From a bacterium (lineage in GTDB: Bacteria; Patescibacteriota; Patescibacteriia; SG8-24): DNA of 36,718 nt. Location of the stretch: positions 1 through 36,718 of the forward strand of contig JAHFIV010000005.1 of NCBI GenBank assembly GCA_023246225.1. The letters are read 5' to 3'. Shown piece by piece: positions 6,981 through 17,673 of this stretch. The position numbers and the translations under genes were made by a program. How positions within the stretch are numbered: position 1 is the stretch's first letter; the number at the start of each line of letters is the position of its first letter. The notes beneath the pieces were generated by a model. The model made no database searches, was not told the DNA's origin, and worked only from the letters and a program-made list of their open reading frames with translations.

Positions 6981-8792
6981 ATGGAAATGTCCCGGTACAG
7001 AAATTTCTGCATCATCGCGCACATCGATCACGGCAAGTCCACACTTGCCGATCGTTTGCTTGAAACGACCGGCGCGATTGCGAAGCGTGACATGCGCGAT
7101 CAGCTGCTCGACACGATGGATCTCGAACGCGAGCGCGGGATCACGATCAAGCTGCAGCCGGTGCGCATGCCGTATCGCGCGAAGGATGGTAGCGACTACG
7201 TGCTCAATCTCATCGACACGCCGGGTCACGTCGACTTCACCTATGAAGTTTCACGTTCACTCGCGGCGGTTGAAGGCGCGGTTCTTCTTGTCGATGCGAC
7301 GCAGGGTGTGCAAGCGCAGACACTTGGAAATCTTTATCTTGCAATCGAACAAAATCTCACGATCATTCCGGTCGTGAATAAAATAGATCTTCCGAGTGCG
7401 GAGCCAGAGCGTGTGCGTGATGAAATCGTGCATCTGCTCGGCTGCGCACCAGAAGATGTGCTGTACGCGTCCGGTCGCACCGGCGCCGGCGTCTCAGAAA
7501 TTCTCGAGGCGGTCGTTGCGCGCGTGCCGCCGCCGACCGGCGATCCGAACGGACCGCTCCGTGCGCTCGTTTTTGATTCGACGTACGACACCTATAAAGG
7601 AGTCGTTGCGTTCGTGCGCGTGTTCGATGGTTCTGCGGCGCGTGATGAAGTCATGAAACTCGCAGCGACTGCCGTGAAAAGTGAGATCATCGAGGTCGGT
7701 TACTTCACGCCAAAATTAAAAACGGCCGATCGGATCGGTGCCGGTGAAATCGGGTACATCGTCGGTGGTCTTAAGCAGATCGATTCGTGTCGAGTTGGTG
7801 ACACGATCACTGTTTCTGATTTTAAAGAGCGCGGCGTGATACCGCTCGACGGTTACAAAGACATCATGCCGATGGTGTACGCCGGCATTTTTCCAAAAGA
7901 AGGCGATGCGTTTGAACGGTTACGTGACGCGATGCTCAAACTCAAACTGAGCGATGCGTCACTTGCGTTCGAGCCAGAGCATTCTTCTGCGCTCGGCTTT
8001 GGATTCCGCTGCGGGTTTCTTGGGTTGCTGCATCTCGAGATTGTGCAAGAGCGCATCCGCCGTGAACATAACCTCGAGCTCGTGGTGACCTCGCCGTCGG
8101 TTGCATATAAAGTAAAGAAGACCGATGGCGCGATGATCGACGCAAAAAGTCCGGCGGATTTGCCCGACCCGTCGACGATTTCGTACGTCGAGGAACCGTG
8201 GGTGAAGGCCGACATCGTGTCGCCGCGCGAATATCTCGGCAACATCATGGCACTCGTGCAGGATAAGCGCGGGACGTATCGCGACACTGAGTTTCTTGCG
8301 GCGTCATCGGGCGAAGGTCGTGTGATTTTACATTATGAAATTCCGCTCGCGTCGATCCTTGTGGATTTTTATGATAAATTGAAAAGCGTATCGTCAGGAT
8401 ACGCATCGCTTAACTACGAATTTTCAGGATATCGCCAGGCCGACGTGGTGCGCATGGACATTCTCGTTGCGGATGAACCGGCAGAAGCGCTCGCGTCGAT
8501 CGTGTATCGCGACGCCGCTGCGCGCGAAGGACGACGCATCGTTGAAAAGTTGAAAGACGCGATCCCACGCCAACAATTCGAGGTGAAAATCCAAGCATCG
8601 ATCGGCGCGAAAATTGTCGCTTCTGAACGGATCAAGGCGTATCGCAAAGACGTCTCCGATATTTCTGGCGGCGACTGGACACGCAAAATGAAATTGCTCG
8701 AGAAACAGAAGAAGGGTAAGAAGCGTATGGCGGGCAAAGGCCGCGTCGACATTCCCCCAGAGGCGTATCTTGCAGTATTGAAACGAGATTAG
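6981..8792 (+). CDS. lepA: Elongation factor 4 (LepA)
   Basis: A translational GTPase that acts on stalled or assembling ribosomes. G1 is AHIDHGKST, followed by the switch region ERERGITIK, G3 DTPGHVDF and G4 NKID. Domain II, an EF-G-like domain III and the LepA-specific C-terminal domain follow, ending in KKRMAGKGRVDIPPEAYLAVLK. At 603 aa it is full length. GAGGAG lies 12 nt before the ATG. It is flanked by murJ upstream and by a 39-aa gene one nucleotide downstream, so it belongs to a murJ-lepA-microprotein-recJ transcription unit. Confidence 0.97.
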   Translation: MEMSRYRNFCIIAHIDHGKSTLADRLLETTGAIAKRDMRDQLLDTMDLERERGITIKLQPVRMPYRAKDGSDYVLNLIDTPGHVDFTYEVSRSLAAVEGAVLLVDATQGVQAQTLGNLYLAIEQNLTIIPVVNKIDLPSAEPERVRDEIVHLLGCAPEDVLYASGRTGAGVSEILEAVVARVPPPTGDPNGPLRALVFDSTYDTYKGVVAFVRVFDGSAARDEVMKLAATAVKSEIIEVGYFTPKLKTADRIGAGEIGYIVGGLKQIDSCRVGDTITVSDFKERGVIPLDGYKDIMPMVYAGIFPKEGDAFERLRDAMLKLKLSDASLAFEPEHSSALGFGFRCGFLGLLHLEIVQERIRREHNLELVVTSPSVAYKVKKTDGAMIDAKSPADLPDPSTISYVEEPWVKADIVSPREYLGNIMALVQDKRGTYRDTEFLAASSGEGRVILHYEIPLASILVDFYDKLKSVSSGYASLNYEFSGYRQADVVRMDILVADEPAEALASIVYRDAAAREGRRIVEKLKDAIPRQQFEVKIQASIGAKIVASERIKAYRKDVSDISGGDWTRKMKLLEKQKKGKKRMAGKGRVDIPPEAYLAVLKRD

Positions 8793-8793
8793 T

Positions 8794-8913
8794 ATGGAAA
8801 AGAAGAAATTTAAACTTCGTCGGAGACACGTGAAAAAAATATTCGCAGTCACCCTTTACGCATTTGTTGCGATCGTTACTGTTATCGGTATCGCCGCGCC
8901 GGCATTACGATAA
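8794..8913 (+). CDS. 39-aa single-span membrane microprotein
   Basis: This gene is below the length limit of the ORF track. It starts 1 nt after the lepA stop and ends 1 nt before the recJ ATG. The protein has a very basic N-terminus (MEKKKFKLRRRHVKK) followed by one hydrophobic segment (IFAVTLYAFVAIVTVIGIAAPAL). It should sit in the inner membrane with the basic end in the cytoplasm. The exact fit between two core genes supports a translated gene, not chance. I do not know a function. Confidence 0.65.
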   Translation: MEKKKFKLRRRHVKKIFAVTLYAFVAIVTVIGIAAPALR

Positions 8914-8914
8914 T

Positions 8915-10684
8915 ATGGACAAACGGTGGCGTGTCGCGCCCGAAGTATCGAGAGAAATGACGCAGCGATTTCCGGAGGTGCACCCGATTGCGTTGCGGCT
9001 TCTTGTGAATCGTGGGATTTCGACGCAAGACGCGGTCGATGAATTTCTTGAGCCAGACTATGAGGATTTGCATGATCCTTTTTTGTTTCGGAATATGGAG
9101 GCTGCGTGTGAACGCGTTTGGAATGCGATTCATGACGGCGAAAAGGTTGTGATTCACGGTGATTATGACGCCGACGGCATCACCGGCTCGACCGTGCTCA
9201 TGACCACGTTTCGTGATGCGGCGAAACGACTCGGTAAAGACCCCGCACTGCTCACGAGTTATCTTCCGCATCGCGAAAAAGATGGGTACGGTGTGCGACC
9301 AGAGAACGTCGAGCGTCTTGCGAAAGACGGCGCGACGCTGATGATCACCGTCGATTGTGGCATTTCGTGCGAACCGGAGATCACACTCGCAAAAAAATGC
9401 GGGATGGACACGATCGTGGTCGATCATCACCAGATCCCCGCAAAAATTCCTGATTGCATCATCCTGCATCCGCTCGTCGAGGGCGAAACGTATCCTTTTA
9501 AAAAACTCGCAGCGGTCGGCGTGTCATTTAAGTTCGCGTGCGGATTCATTACTTACTGTGCGCGAAAGGGTTCGTCTTATGAAGTCGGGTATGAAAAATG
9601 GTTGATGGATCTCGTGGCGATCGCGACCGTCACCGACGTGATGCCGCTCATCGGAGAAAACCGCACGCTCGAACGATACGGACTCGTAGTGCTGAATAAA
9701 ACTCGACGGATCGGTCTTCGGAAATTGATCGAAGCCGCGGGACTCGAGTTTGGTTCGATGGATACGACTTCGGTCGGATTTTCGATCGGTCCCCGCATCA
9801 ACGCGGCGTCACGGATGGAGCACGCAGAGCTTGCGTTCAAATGTTTGATGGCAGAAACAGAAGAAGACGCGACGGAGTACGCGAAGCGACTCGACCAAGC
9901 GAACCGTGACCGACAAAAATATACCGAAGAGATCATGGCAGTGGCGAAACGGGTAGTCGCTCTCCAGGGAGAGAGAAAAATACATTGCATCATAGGCGAA
10001 GGATGGTCTGCGGGGATCGTCGGGCTCGTTGCGGGTCGGATCGCGAACGAGCGCGGACGGCCGGTGTTTGTATTTGGACGCGAGGGTGAACGGATCGTCG
10101 GTTCTGGTCGGAGTATTCCTGAGTTTGATGTGGTGAAGGCGATGGACAGTGCAAAGGACTACATCGCGCGATACGGTGGACATCCGCAAGCATGCGGTCT
10201 CACCATTATGGGCGAAGAAAATTACGCCGCGTTTTGTCGTGCGGTCGAAGGATATGCGGACGAGATTCTCGCGGACGTGGATCTCCGTCCCGCGATCGAC
10301 ATCGATGCGGAACTCGCGATGAGTCAAGTGACATGGGATTTGATAGACTGGATAGCGAAGCTCGAGCCGTACGGTGAAGGGAATCCGCGGCCGAAGTTTT
10401 TACTTCGCGGTCTCGATGTATCCGCTGTTGACATCATTGGTAAAAATAAAAATACCGTTCGTATCGCGGCGCGCGGCGATCTCCCGAGGGAAGGAAAATT
10501 CATCGGTTTCAATTTTGTTTCCAAAGTAGAAGGGATCTGCCCCGGGATGACCGTCGATGCGGTTGTTGAACTTGGTATCAATGCGTGGAACGGGAACAAA
10601 GAAATTCAACTGAAGCTCGTCGACGTTCGTGCAGCGGAAACAGAAAGAGTGGAGGTAAAAAGGTTAAAAGGTGTAAAAGTTTAG
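8915..10684 (+). CDS. recJ: Single-stranded-DNA-specific exonuclease RecJ
   Basis: A 5'-3' ssDNA exonuclease of the DHH/DHHA1 family used in recombination and mismatch repair. Motif I is VIHGDYDADGITGST (about 79-93), the DHH motif is VVDHHQIP (about 168-175), and the DHHA1 part has GWSAGIVGLVAGRIANE and RYGGHPQACGLT. A C-terminal OB-type domain follows. It is 589 aa. The track start at 8864 overlaps the microprotein gene; ATG 8915, one nucleotide after its stop, gives the expected N-terminus MDKRWRVAP. A weak inverted repeat with AAAAGG/CCTTTT arms spans the recJ stop and the gap before the RNase H gene. Confidence 0.95.
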   Translation: MDKRWRVAPEVSREMTQRFPEVHPIALRLLVNRGISTQDAVDEFLEPDYEDLHDPFLFRNMEAACERVWNAIHDGEKVVIHGDYDADGITGSTVLMTTFRDAAKRLGKDPALLTSYLPHREKDGYGVRPENVERLAKDGATLMITVDCGISCEPEITLAKKCGMDTIVVDHHQIPAKIPDCIILHPLVEGETYPFKKLAAVGVSFKFACGFITYCARKGSSYEVGYEKWLMDLVAIATVTDVMPLIGENRTLERYGLVVLNKTRRIGLRKLIEAAGLEFGSMDTTSVGFSIGPRINAASRMEHAELAFKCLMAETEEDATEYAKRLDQANRDRQKYTEEIMAVAKRVVALQGERKIHCIIGEGWSAGIVGLVAGRIANERGRPVFVFGREGERIVGSGRSIPEFDVVKAMDSAKDYIARYGGHPQACGLTIMGEENYAAFCRAVEGYADEILADVDLRPAIDIDAELAMSQVTWDLIDWIAKLEPYGEGNPRPKFLLRGLDVSAVDIIGKNKNTVRIAARGDLPREGKFIGFNFVSKVEGICPGMTVDAVVELGINAWNGNKEIQLKLVDVRAAETERVEVKRLKGVKV

Positions 10685-10718
10685 AGATACGGACTTCTAC
10701 ATCTTTAAACCTTTTCAT

Positions 10719-11129
10719 ATGAAACTTATTATTTATACTGACGGTGGAGCACGCGGGAACCCTGGTCCCGCTGGCTTGGGTGTGTACATCACGGACGAAG
10801 AGGGGAACGTTGTGAAAGAACATTCGCGGTATCTCGGTGCGCAGACCAACAACTACGCCGAGTACATGGCGATCGTCGATGCGCTCACGCATGCAAAGGA
10901 GCTCGGTGCAGACGAGGTCGCAATGCGTATGGACTCTGAGCTCGCCGTGCGTCAATTGAACGGTATTTATAAAGTAAAAAATGCTGCGCTTGCCATACTT
11001 TTTATGCAAGTGCATAATCTTCGACTTTCGTTTCGTAAGGTGACGTTCACCCACGTGCGGCGCGAACAGAATACGCACGCAGATCGACTCGTAAACGCGG
11101 CGATCGATAAGCATCACGGGAAACGATGA
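10719..11129 (+). CDS. RNase HI-family ribonuclease
   Basis: A small RNase H-fold nuclease that cleaves RNA in RNA-DNA hybrids. The active-site carboxylates are visible in order: YTDGGARGNPGP (first Asp), NNYAEYMA (Glu), MDSELAV (Asp) and EQNTHADRL (last Asp). At 136 aa it is close to the YpdQ-like short RNase HI group. It is not the longer E. coli RnhA, because the basic protrusion is missing. It follows recJ by 34 nt and may be co-transcribed. No Shine-Dalgarno sequence is apparent. Confidence 0.88.
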   Translation: MKLIIYTDGGARGNPGPAGLGVYITDEEGNVVKEHSRYLGAQTNNYAEYMAIVDALTHAKELGADEVAMRMDSELAVRQLNGIYKVKNAALAILFMQVHNLRLSFRKVTFTHVRREQNTHADRLVNAAIDKHHGKR

Positions 11130-11173
11130 CACGTGGTGCGTCGCAAAGAAAAGTTGTATACTAGGAGGTGTCT

Positions 11174-12271
11174 ATGGGGTTTTTTGGTAGTAAAAAACAG
11201 AGTTATCTCGGTGTTGATCTTGGTACTGGCGGGATTAAGCTTGTTGAACTCCAAAATGAAAAGGGGAGAGCGCGGTTGTTTACCTACGGATTCACCGAGC
11301 GTCTTCCTGATGCGCAGCCGGTGAATCTCGTTGATGCACCAAAAGAAACCGCCGACCTTTTAAGGAAGATCGTGCAAAAAAGTAAAACGAGCACCACGCG
11401 TACCATCGCTGGACTTCCGATCGCATCAATTTTTAGTGCGGTGGTCACTGTTCCGAAAACCGTCGAAAAAAATCTTCGTGACGCAGTGCAGCGCCAAGCG
11501 CGAAAACTAATGCCGGTACCTCTTGAGGAGATGGTGCTTGATTATAAATTGGTTGCACCACCAGGAGATAAAACAAAAATTGAAAAAACTGTCGATAAAA
11601 AAGACGAAGCAAAAACCATGCAAGTGCTCGTCACTGGCGCATCGAAAACGATGGTGCAAAAATACGTGACCGTCTTCAAACTTGCAGGACTGGAACTGCT
11701 CAGTCTTGAAACAGAAAGTTTTGCGTTGATACGTTCGCTTATCGGCAAAGATCGTTCGACAACGATGATCGTCGACATGGGATCGGTTCGAACGAACATT
11801 ATCATCGTTGAAAACGGTATTCCTTTTGTGACGCGCAGTGTCGACATCGGCGGGGCAACGCTCACAAGAGCGATGTCGAACGCACTCGCTATGGATATCA
11901 AAACTGCCGAGCAAACAAAATGCGATATCAAAGGCATTTCCTCGATGTATCCCAACGAAGGACTACCAAAAATTTTTGAAACGTCTATCGCGCCGCTTCT
12001 CACTGAACTGCAATACTCAATGAAGTTGTATCTCGGGAGGACTGAGGGAGATACGGGTCAAGGAAAAAATATTGAAAAAATTATTTTAACCGGTGGATCG
12101 GCGGCGCTTCCTGCGCTCGCCCCGTATTTTGCAAAAGCGATGGGTATTAAAACGTACGTCGGTGATCCGTGGGCGCGGGTGGTGTACTCGGATGAGCTTC
12201 GTCCAGTACTCGAAGAGATCGGCCCTCGTTTCGCCACATCACTTGGACTTGCGATGAGAGACATCGAGTAA
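11174..12271 (+). CDS. pilM: Type IV pilus assembly protein PilM
   Basis: An actin-like cytoplasmic ATPase that forms the inner-membrane platform ring of type IV pili. SYLGVDLGTGGIKLVEL is the phosphate-1 motif. VPKTVEKNLRDAVQRQARKLMPVPLEEM is the hallmark PilM segment, and DMGSVRTNIII and ILTGGSAALPAL are the phosphate-2 and adenosine motifs. It is 365 aa. The track begins at a GTG two codons upstream, but ATG 11174 has a perfect AGGAGG five nt before it. A TATACT box overlaps that region. PilN, PilO and the motor ATPases are not in this window. Confidence 0.92.
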   Translation: MGFFGSKKQSYLGVDLGTGGIKLVELQNEKGRARLFTYGFTERLPDAQPVNLVDAPKETADLLRKIVQKSKTSTTRTIAGLPIASIFSAVVTVPKTVEKNLRDAVQRQARKLMPVPLEEMVLDYKLVAPPGDKTKIEKTVDKKDEAKTMQVLVTGASKTMVQKYVTVFKLAGLELLSLETESFALIRSLIGKDRSTTMIVDMGSVRTNIIIVENGIPFVTRSVDIGGATLTRAMSNALAMDIKTAEQTKCDIKGISSMYPNEGLPKIFETSIAPLLTELQYSMKLYLGRTEGDTGQGKNIEKIILTGGSAALPALAPYFAKAMGIKTYVGDPWARVVYSDELRPVLEEIGPRFATSLGLAMRDIE

Positions 12272-12276
12272 ATTTT

Positions 12277-12305
12277 TTGCAGAGGTCGACGCAATCTGCT
12301 ACACT
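12277..12305 (+). promoter_or_regulatory. Promoter of the pilin gene
   Basis: TTGCAG (12277-12282), 17 nt, TACACT (12300-12305). It leaves a leader of about 35 nt before the pilin ATG, longer than at most promoters here, so the pilin may be regulated at translation or simply expressed from a standard leader. Confidence 0.6.
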
Positions 12306-12345
12306 AGCATTTGTTATTCTCGCCTACTTTTAAGAGCGAAAACGT

Positions 12346-12816
12346 ATGACAAAAGTAAATAATAAAGGTTTTACACTCATTGAGCTGCTCGTGGTTGTCG
12401 CTATCATCGGCTTGCTTTCGACGCTCGCTGTGGTCGCTTTAAATAGCGCAAGACAAAAATCACGAGATGCGAAACGTGTAGCAGATATCAAACAAGTGCA
12501 AACCGCGCTCGAATTATATTTTGCAGATCAAAACAACTATCCGACAGCAACGAACGCTGTTGAGCTTGGGGATGCAAATCATAAAGCGCTTTGTTCGAGT
12601 GGTGCGTGGACAGCGTCATGTGCGGGTGGAACAACATACATGGGTCTCGTCCCTGCACCAGCGCTGCCCGCTGACGGTTCCTGCAACACCACAAACAACG
12701 CCTACGCCTATTCTTCCGCCGCAGGAACTACCTACACGATTACTTTCTGTCTCGGTGGCGCGGTCGGTGAGCTCGCTGCTGGTCCGCATACCGCTTCGCC
12801 AAACGGGATTCAATAA
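12346..12816 (+). CDS. Type IV pilin / prepilin
   Basis: A major-pilin-like subunit. The class III signal is KGFTLIELLVVVAIIGLLSTLAVVAL: cleavage is expected between Gly8 and Phe9, with Glu at mature position 5. SARQKSRDAKRVADIKQVQTALELYFADQNNYPT is the amphipathic alpha1-C segment typical of CPR and Gram-positive pilins. The globular part is rich in Ala, Thr and Gly and contains four cysteines that could form disulfides outside the cell. It is 156 aa. PilM lies upstream and the processing peptidase downstream, so the gene for the substrate, the platform protein and the protease are adjacent. Confidence 0.93.
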   Translation: MTKVNNKGFTLIELLVVVAIIGLLSTLAVVALNSARQKSRDAKRVADIKQVQTALELYFADQNNYPTATNAVELGDANHKALCSSGAWTASCAGGTTYMGLVPAPALPADGSCNTTNNAYAYSSAAGTTYTITFCLGGAVGELAAGPHTASPNGIQ

Positions 12817-12858
12817 GGTCCACAATTTGTCACTTTGTCATTCCAGCCTTCCTTCTAT

Positions 12859-12965
12859 TGTCATTCCGGGCCGTGACCCGGAATCTAGAACGTAAAAAAG
12901 AGACCAAACGTATTTTGTTTGGTCTCTTTTATTTTCTGGGTTCCGGCTCGGAGGCCGGAATGACA
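12859..12965. repeat. Interspersed palindromic repeat, copy 3, with terminator core
   Basis: Outer inverted halves match the other copies. The core holds a perfect 14-bp stem, AAAAGAGACCAAAC / GTTTGGTCTCTTTT (12896-12930), with a 7-nt loop, which resembles a bidirectional intrinsic terminator. A partial left half (TGTCATTCCAGCC) precedes it at 12837. It sits between the pilin stop and the pilD promoter and probably ends the pilin mRNA. Confidence 0.9.
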
Positions 12966-13009
12966 GGGAAAAGAAAGCCGGAATAAAAAGTGTGTGCTAT
13001 GCTACGCAC

Positions 13010-13771
13010 ATGACACCGCTCCTCGCTGCGTTTATTTTTATGTTCGGTACCGCAATCGGAAGTTTTCTCTCTGTGGTGCTTTGGCGTCTCCACACCGGAG
13101 AACAATTTGTATTTGGGCGATCACATTGCACGCGTTGCTCGCATACTCTCGCGCTCCATGACCTGATTCCGATCGTAAGCTACCTCTCACTTAGAGGACG
13201 TTGTCGATATTGTCATCATCCAGTAGACCCCTCTTACATAGTACTAGAGATTATTACCGGGACACTTTTTGTTATCGCAGCCATTCTGATTCTTCGTGGA
13301 CCACTCACTTTTACGAACGTTGCGCGGCTCCTGCTCGATTGGTACTTGATCGCTACGTTCATCGTTGTTTTTGTATTCGATCTTCGCCACATGTTGATTC
13401 TTCGCAGTGTTACACTGCCTGCGGTGGTGATCGCTGTAGTAGGAAATGTTGCGCTCGGCATGCCCGTCACATCTCTCGCGCTCGGCATGCTTCTCGGCGC
13501 AGGATTTTTTTATGTGCAATATACGATGTCGAAAGGACGGTGGGTTGGTGGTGGCGATATCCAACTCGGATTACTCATCGGTGCAGCGCTCGGCGCACGG
13601 TACGGACTCGCAGCGATTTTTTTCGCCTACATCACCGGTGCGATTTACGGCACCGCGTTGGTCGTTCTACACAAAAAAGAACTACAGAGCAAAATTCCGT
13701 TCGGAACGTTTCTCTCAGCCTCATCTGTTGCAATGCTGCTTTTTGGCACACAACTTCTTGGGAACCTCTGA
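13010..13771 (+). CDS. pilD: Type IV prepilin peptidase PilD (A24 family)
   Basis: A membrane aspartyl protease that cleaves, and may N-methylate, prepilins. The cytoplasmic zinc loop has paired cysteines (CTRCSH and CRYCHH). The catalytic aspartates are FDLRHMLI and the WVGGGDIQLGLLIG motif. About eight hydrophobic segments fit in 253 aa. The start is placed at ATG 13010, not 12992: the extended -10 TGCTATGCT (12995-13003) ends 6 nt before it. The last codons and stop lie within the GGGAACCTCTGAAAAAC block. The likely substrate is encoded immediately upstream. Confidence 0.93.
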   Translation: MTPLLAAFIFMFGTAIGSFLSVVLWRLHTGEQFVFGRSHCTRCSHTLALHDLIPIVSYLSLRGRCRYCHHPVDPSYIVLEIITGTLFVIAAILILRGPLTFTNVARLLLDWYLIATFIVVFVFDLRHMLILRSVTLPAVVIAVVGNVALGMPVTSLALGMLLGAGFFYVQYTMSKGRWVGGGDIQLGLLIGAALGARYGLAAIFFAYITGAIYGTALVVLHKKELQSKIPFGTFLSASSVAMLLFGTQLLGNL

Positions 13772-13794
13772 AAAACTATATTCCAGAGGTTCCC
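13760..13794. repeat. Inverted repeat GGGAACCTCT / AGAGGTTCCC at the pilD stop
   Basis: Ten-bp perfect arms (13760-13769, 13785-13794) enclose a 15-nt AT-rich loop. The pilD stop lies inside the element. The first 17 nt (GGGAACCTCTGAAAAAC) recur exactly at 34,427-34,443, at the stop of another gene. It may be a small terminator or the remains of an insertion-element end; no T run supports termination on the plus strand. Confidence 0.75.
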
Positions 13795-13807
13795 TTGCAT
13801 GGTTTAA

Positions 13808-15883
<2,076 letters not shown>

Positions 15884-15905
15884 GTTCCCTAGATCCAATA
15901 GTTGT

Positions 15906-16199
15906 ATGAAACTCTCCATTGAAGAAGTTGAGCACATCGCAACGCTCAGTCGATTAGAACTTTCTACAGAAGAGAAGTCTGCGTTTGCATCGCAGCTTTC
16001 TTCTGTTCTTGAATATGTCGACAAACTCGCCGCAGTTGATACCTCTGATATTGAACCGATGGCACACAGCCTACCGGTGCGAAACGTGTTTCGGGAAGAC
16101 GAAGCAACAGCATGTGGCGATACAGTCCGAGATGCGCTGCTCAAGAATTTTCCTGAACGACAAAACGATCTCCTCAAGGTGAAAGCAGTTTTTTCTTGA
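15906..16199 (+). CDS. gatC: Glutamyl/aspartyl-tRNA amidotransferase subunit C
   Basis: The small subunit of GatCAB, which converts misacylated Glu-tRNA(Gln) and/or Asp-tRNA(Asn). The N-terminal EEVEHIATLSRLELSTEEK and LEYVDKLAAVDTSDIEPM are typical, and the C-terminus carries the LRED-like VFREDEAT segment. It is 97 aa, the normal length. It lies 22 nt after ligA and 3 nt before gatA, so it is probably co-transcribed with gatA. gatB is not in this window. Confidence 0.95.
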   Translation: MKLSIEEVEHIATLSRLELSTEEKSAFASQLSSVLEYVDKLAAVDTSDIEPMAHSLPVRNVFREDEATACGDTVRDALLKNFPERQNDLLKVKAVFS

Positions 16200-16202
16200 T
16201 GT

Positions 16203-17666
16203 ATGCCAGGGATGACACTCACCGAAGTTGGTGCAGCTTTTGACGAAGGGGCGCTCACTGCACGAGAGCTCACCGAAAAATGTCTTACAGTTGCGCGACA
16301 AAATGCGGACACCACGCATGCGTACGTGACGCTCACAGAAGACGAAGCGTTTACTGCGGCGGACGCTGCAGACGAACGCATCAAACGTCGTTCGCGACTT
16401 TCGATACTCGACGGTGTGCCCGTCGCAGTAAAAGATAACATGCTCGTTGCAGGTATTCGCGCAACTGCAGGATCGCACATCATTACAAATTATGTTGCGC
16501 CTTACGATGCCACGATCGTTTCGCGACTCAAGGCGGCAGGTGCTGTGCTTGTCGGCAAAACAAACATGGATGAATTTGCGATGGGCTCCTCGACAGAAAC
16601 ATCGTGTCATGGCCCAACGCGCAACCCGTGGAACACCGAAAAAATTCCCGGAGGTTCGTCGGGTGGTGCTGCTGTCGCGGTCGCCGAAGGTTCCGCGATC
16701 GTTTCGCTCGGTTCAGATACCGGCGGATCGATTCGCCAACCTGCGGCGATGTGTGGCGTGGTCGGTTTGAAACCAACCTACGGTCGCGTTTCGCGATACG
16801 GACTGATGGCGATGGCGTCGAGCCTCGATCAGATCGGTCCATTTGCTCGCACCGCCGAAGATGCTGCGCGTGTACTTTCAGTGATCGAAGGTCGCGATCC
16901 GATGGATTCAACGAGTGTTGATCTCGAACCTTCCTGGAAAGTACCGTTGCGATTCCCTTCATCTCTGAAAGGTTTACGTGTCGGATTACCGAAAGAATAT
17001 TTTGTTTCGGGGATGGACAGCGATGTCGAGCGAGCGGTGCGCGATGCGGTCGCTGCACTCGAAAATCTCGGCGCAGAAATCAAAGAAGTCACCCTTCCGC
17101 ATGCGGAGTACGCACTCGCGGTGTATTATGTACTGATGCCGTCTGAGGTGAGCTCGAATCTTTCGCGATTCGACGGTATCCGTTTCGGTACTCGCGTCGC
17201 TGGAGCATCGCTCGAAGAAACATACCGCAAATCACGCGGCACAGGATTTGGAAAAGAAGTGCGACGACGTATCATGCTCGGCACCTATGCGCTTTCGTCG
17301 GGTTATTACGATGCGTATTATTTGAAGGCGCTCAAAGTACGACGGTTGATTTCCAATGATTTCGCACAAGCGTTCACTGAAGTTGATGTGATCGCCACAC
17401 CGACATCGCCGAGTGTCGCCTGGAACATCGGTGAAAAATTTGATGATCCGCTCGCGATGTATCTTTCTGACATCTATACAGTGTCGGTGAACGTTGCCGG
17501 TCTTCCTGCAGTAAGCGTGCCTTGCGGATTCTCGAACGGATTACCTGTGGGACTCCAACTGATCGGTCGACACTTCGATGAGAAGACGATTCTTGGTACT
17601 GCGCATGCATACGAACATGCCGCAGGTCTTCGCGAGCAGCTTTCTTCACCGACCTCGATAAAATAA
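16203..17666 (+). CDS. gatA: Glutamyl/aspartyl-tRNA amidotransferase subunit A
   Basis: The amidase subunit that releases ammonia from glutamine for GatB. The Ser-cisSer-Lys triad is visible: Lys77 in VPVAVKDN, Ser152 in the GGSSGG box and Ser176 in SDTGGSIRQPA. GLKPTYGRVSRYG and the C-terminal GLPVGLQLIG segment are strongly conserved. It is 487 aa. A second ATG three codons in (16212) is an alternative start. Translation is probably coupled to gatC. Confidence 0.96.
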   Translation: MPGMTLTEVGAAFDEGALTARELTEKCLTVARQNADTTHAYVTLTEDEAFTAADAADERIKRRSRLSILDGVPVAVKDNMLVAGIRATAGSHIITNYVAPYDATIVSRLKAAGAVLVGKTNMDEFAMGSSTETSCHGPTRNPWNTEKIPGGSSGGAAVAVAEGSAIVSLGSDTGGSIRQPAAMCGVVGLKPTYGRVSRYGLMAMASSLDQIGPFARTAEDAARVLSVIEGRDPMDSTSVDLEPSWKVPLRFPSSLKGLRVGLPKEYFVSGMDSDVERAVRDAVAALENLGAEIKEVTLPHAEYALAVYYVLMPSEVSSNLSRFDGIRFGTRVAGASLEETYRKSRGTGFGKEVRRRIMLGTYALSSGYYDAYYLKALKVRRLISNDFAQAFTEVDVIATPTSPSVAWNIGEKFDDPLAMYLSDIYTVSVNVAGLPAVSVPCGFSNGLPVGLQLIGRHFDEKTILGTAHAYEHAAGLREQLSSPTSIK

Positions 17667-17673
17667 TTTCTCT

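Noticed and set aside
8864-8914. Upstream start of recJ at 8864
   Set aside because: It overlaps the microprotein gene out of frame and adds residues not expected in RecJ; ATG 8915 fits the spacing.
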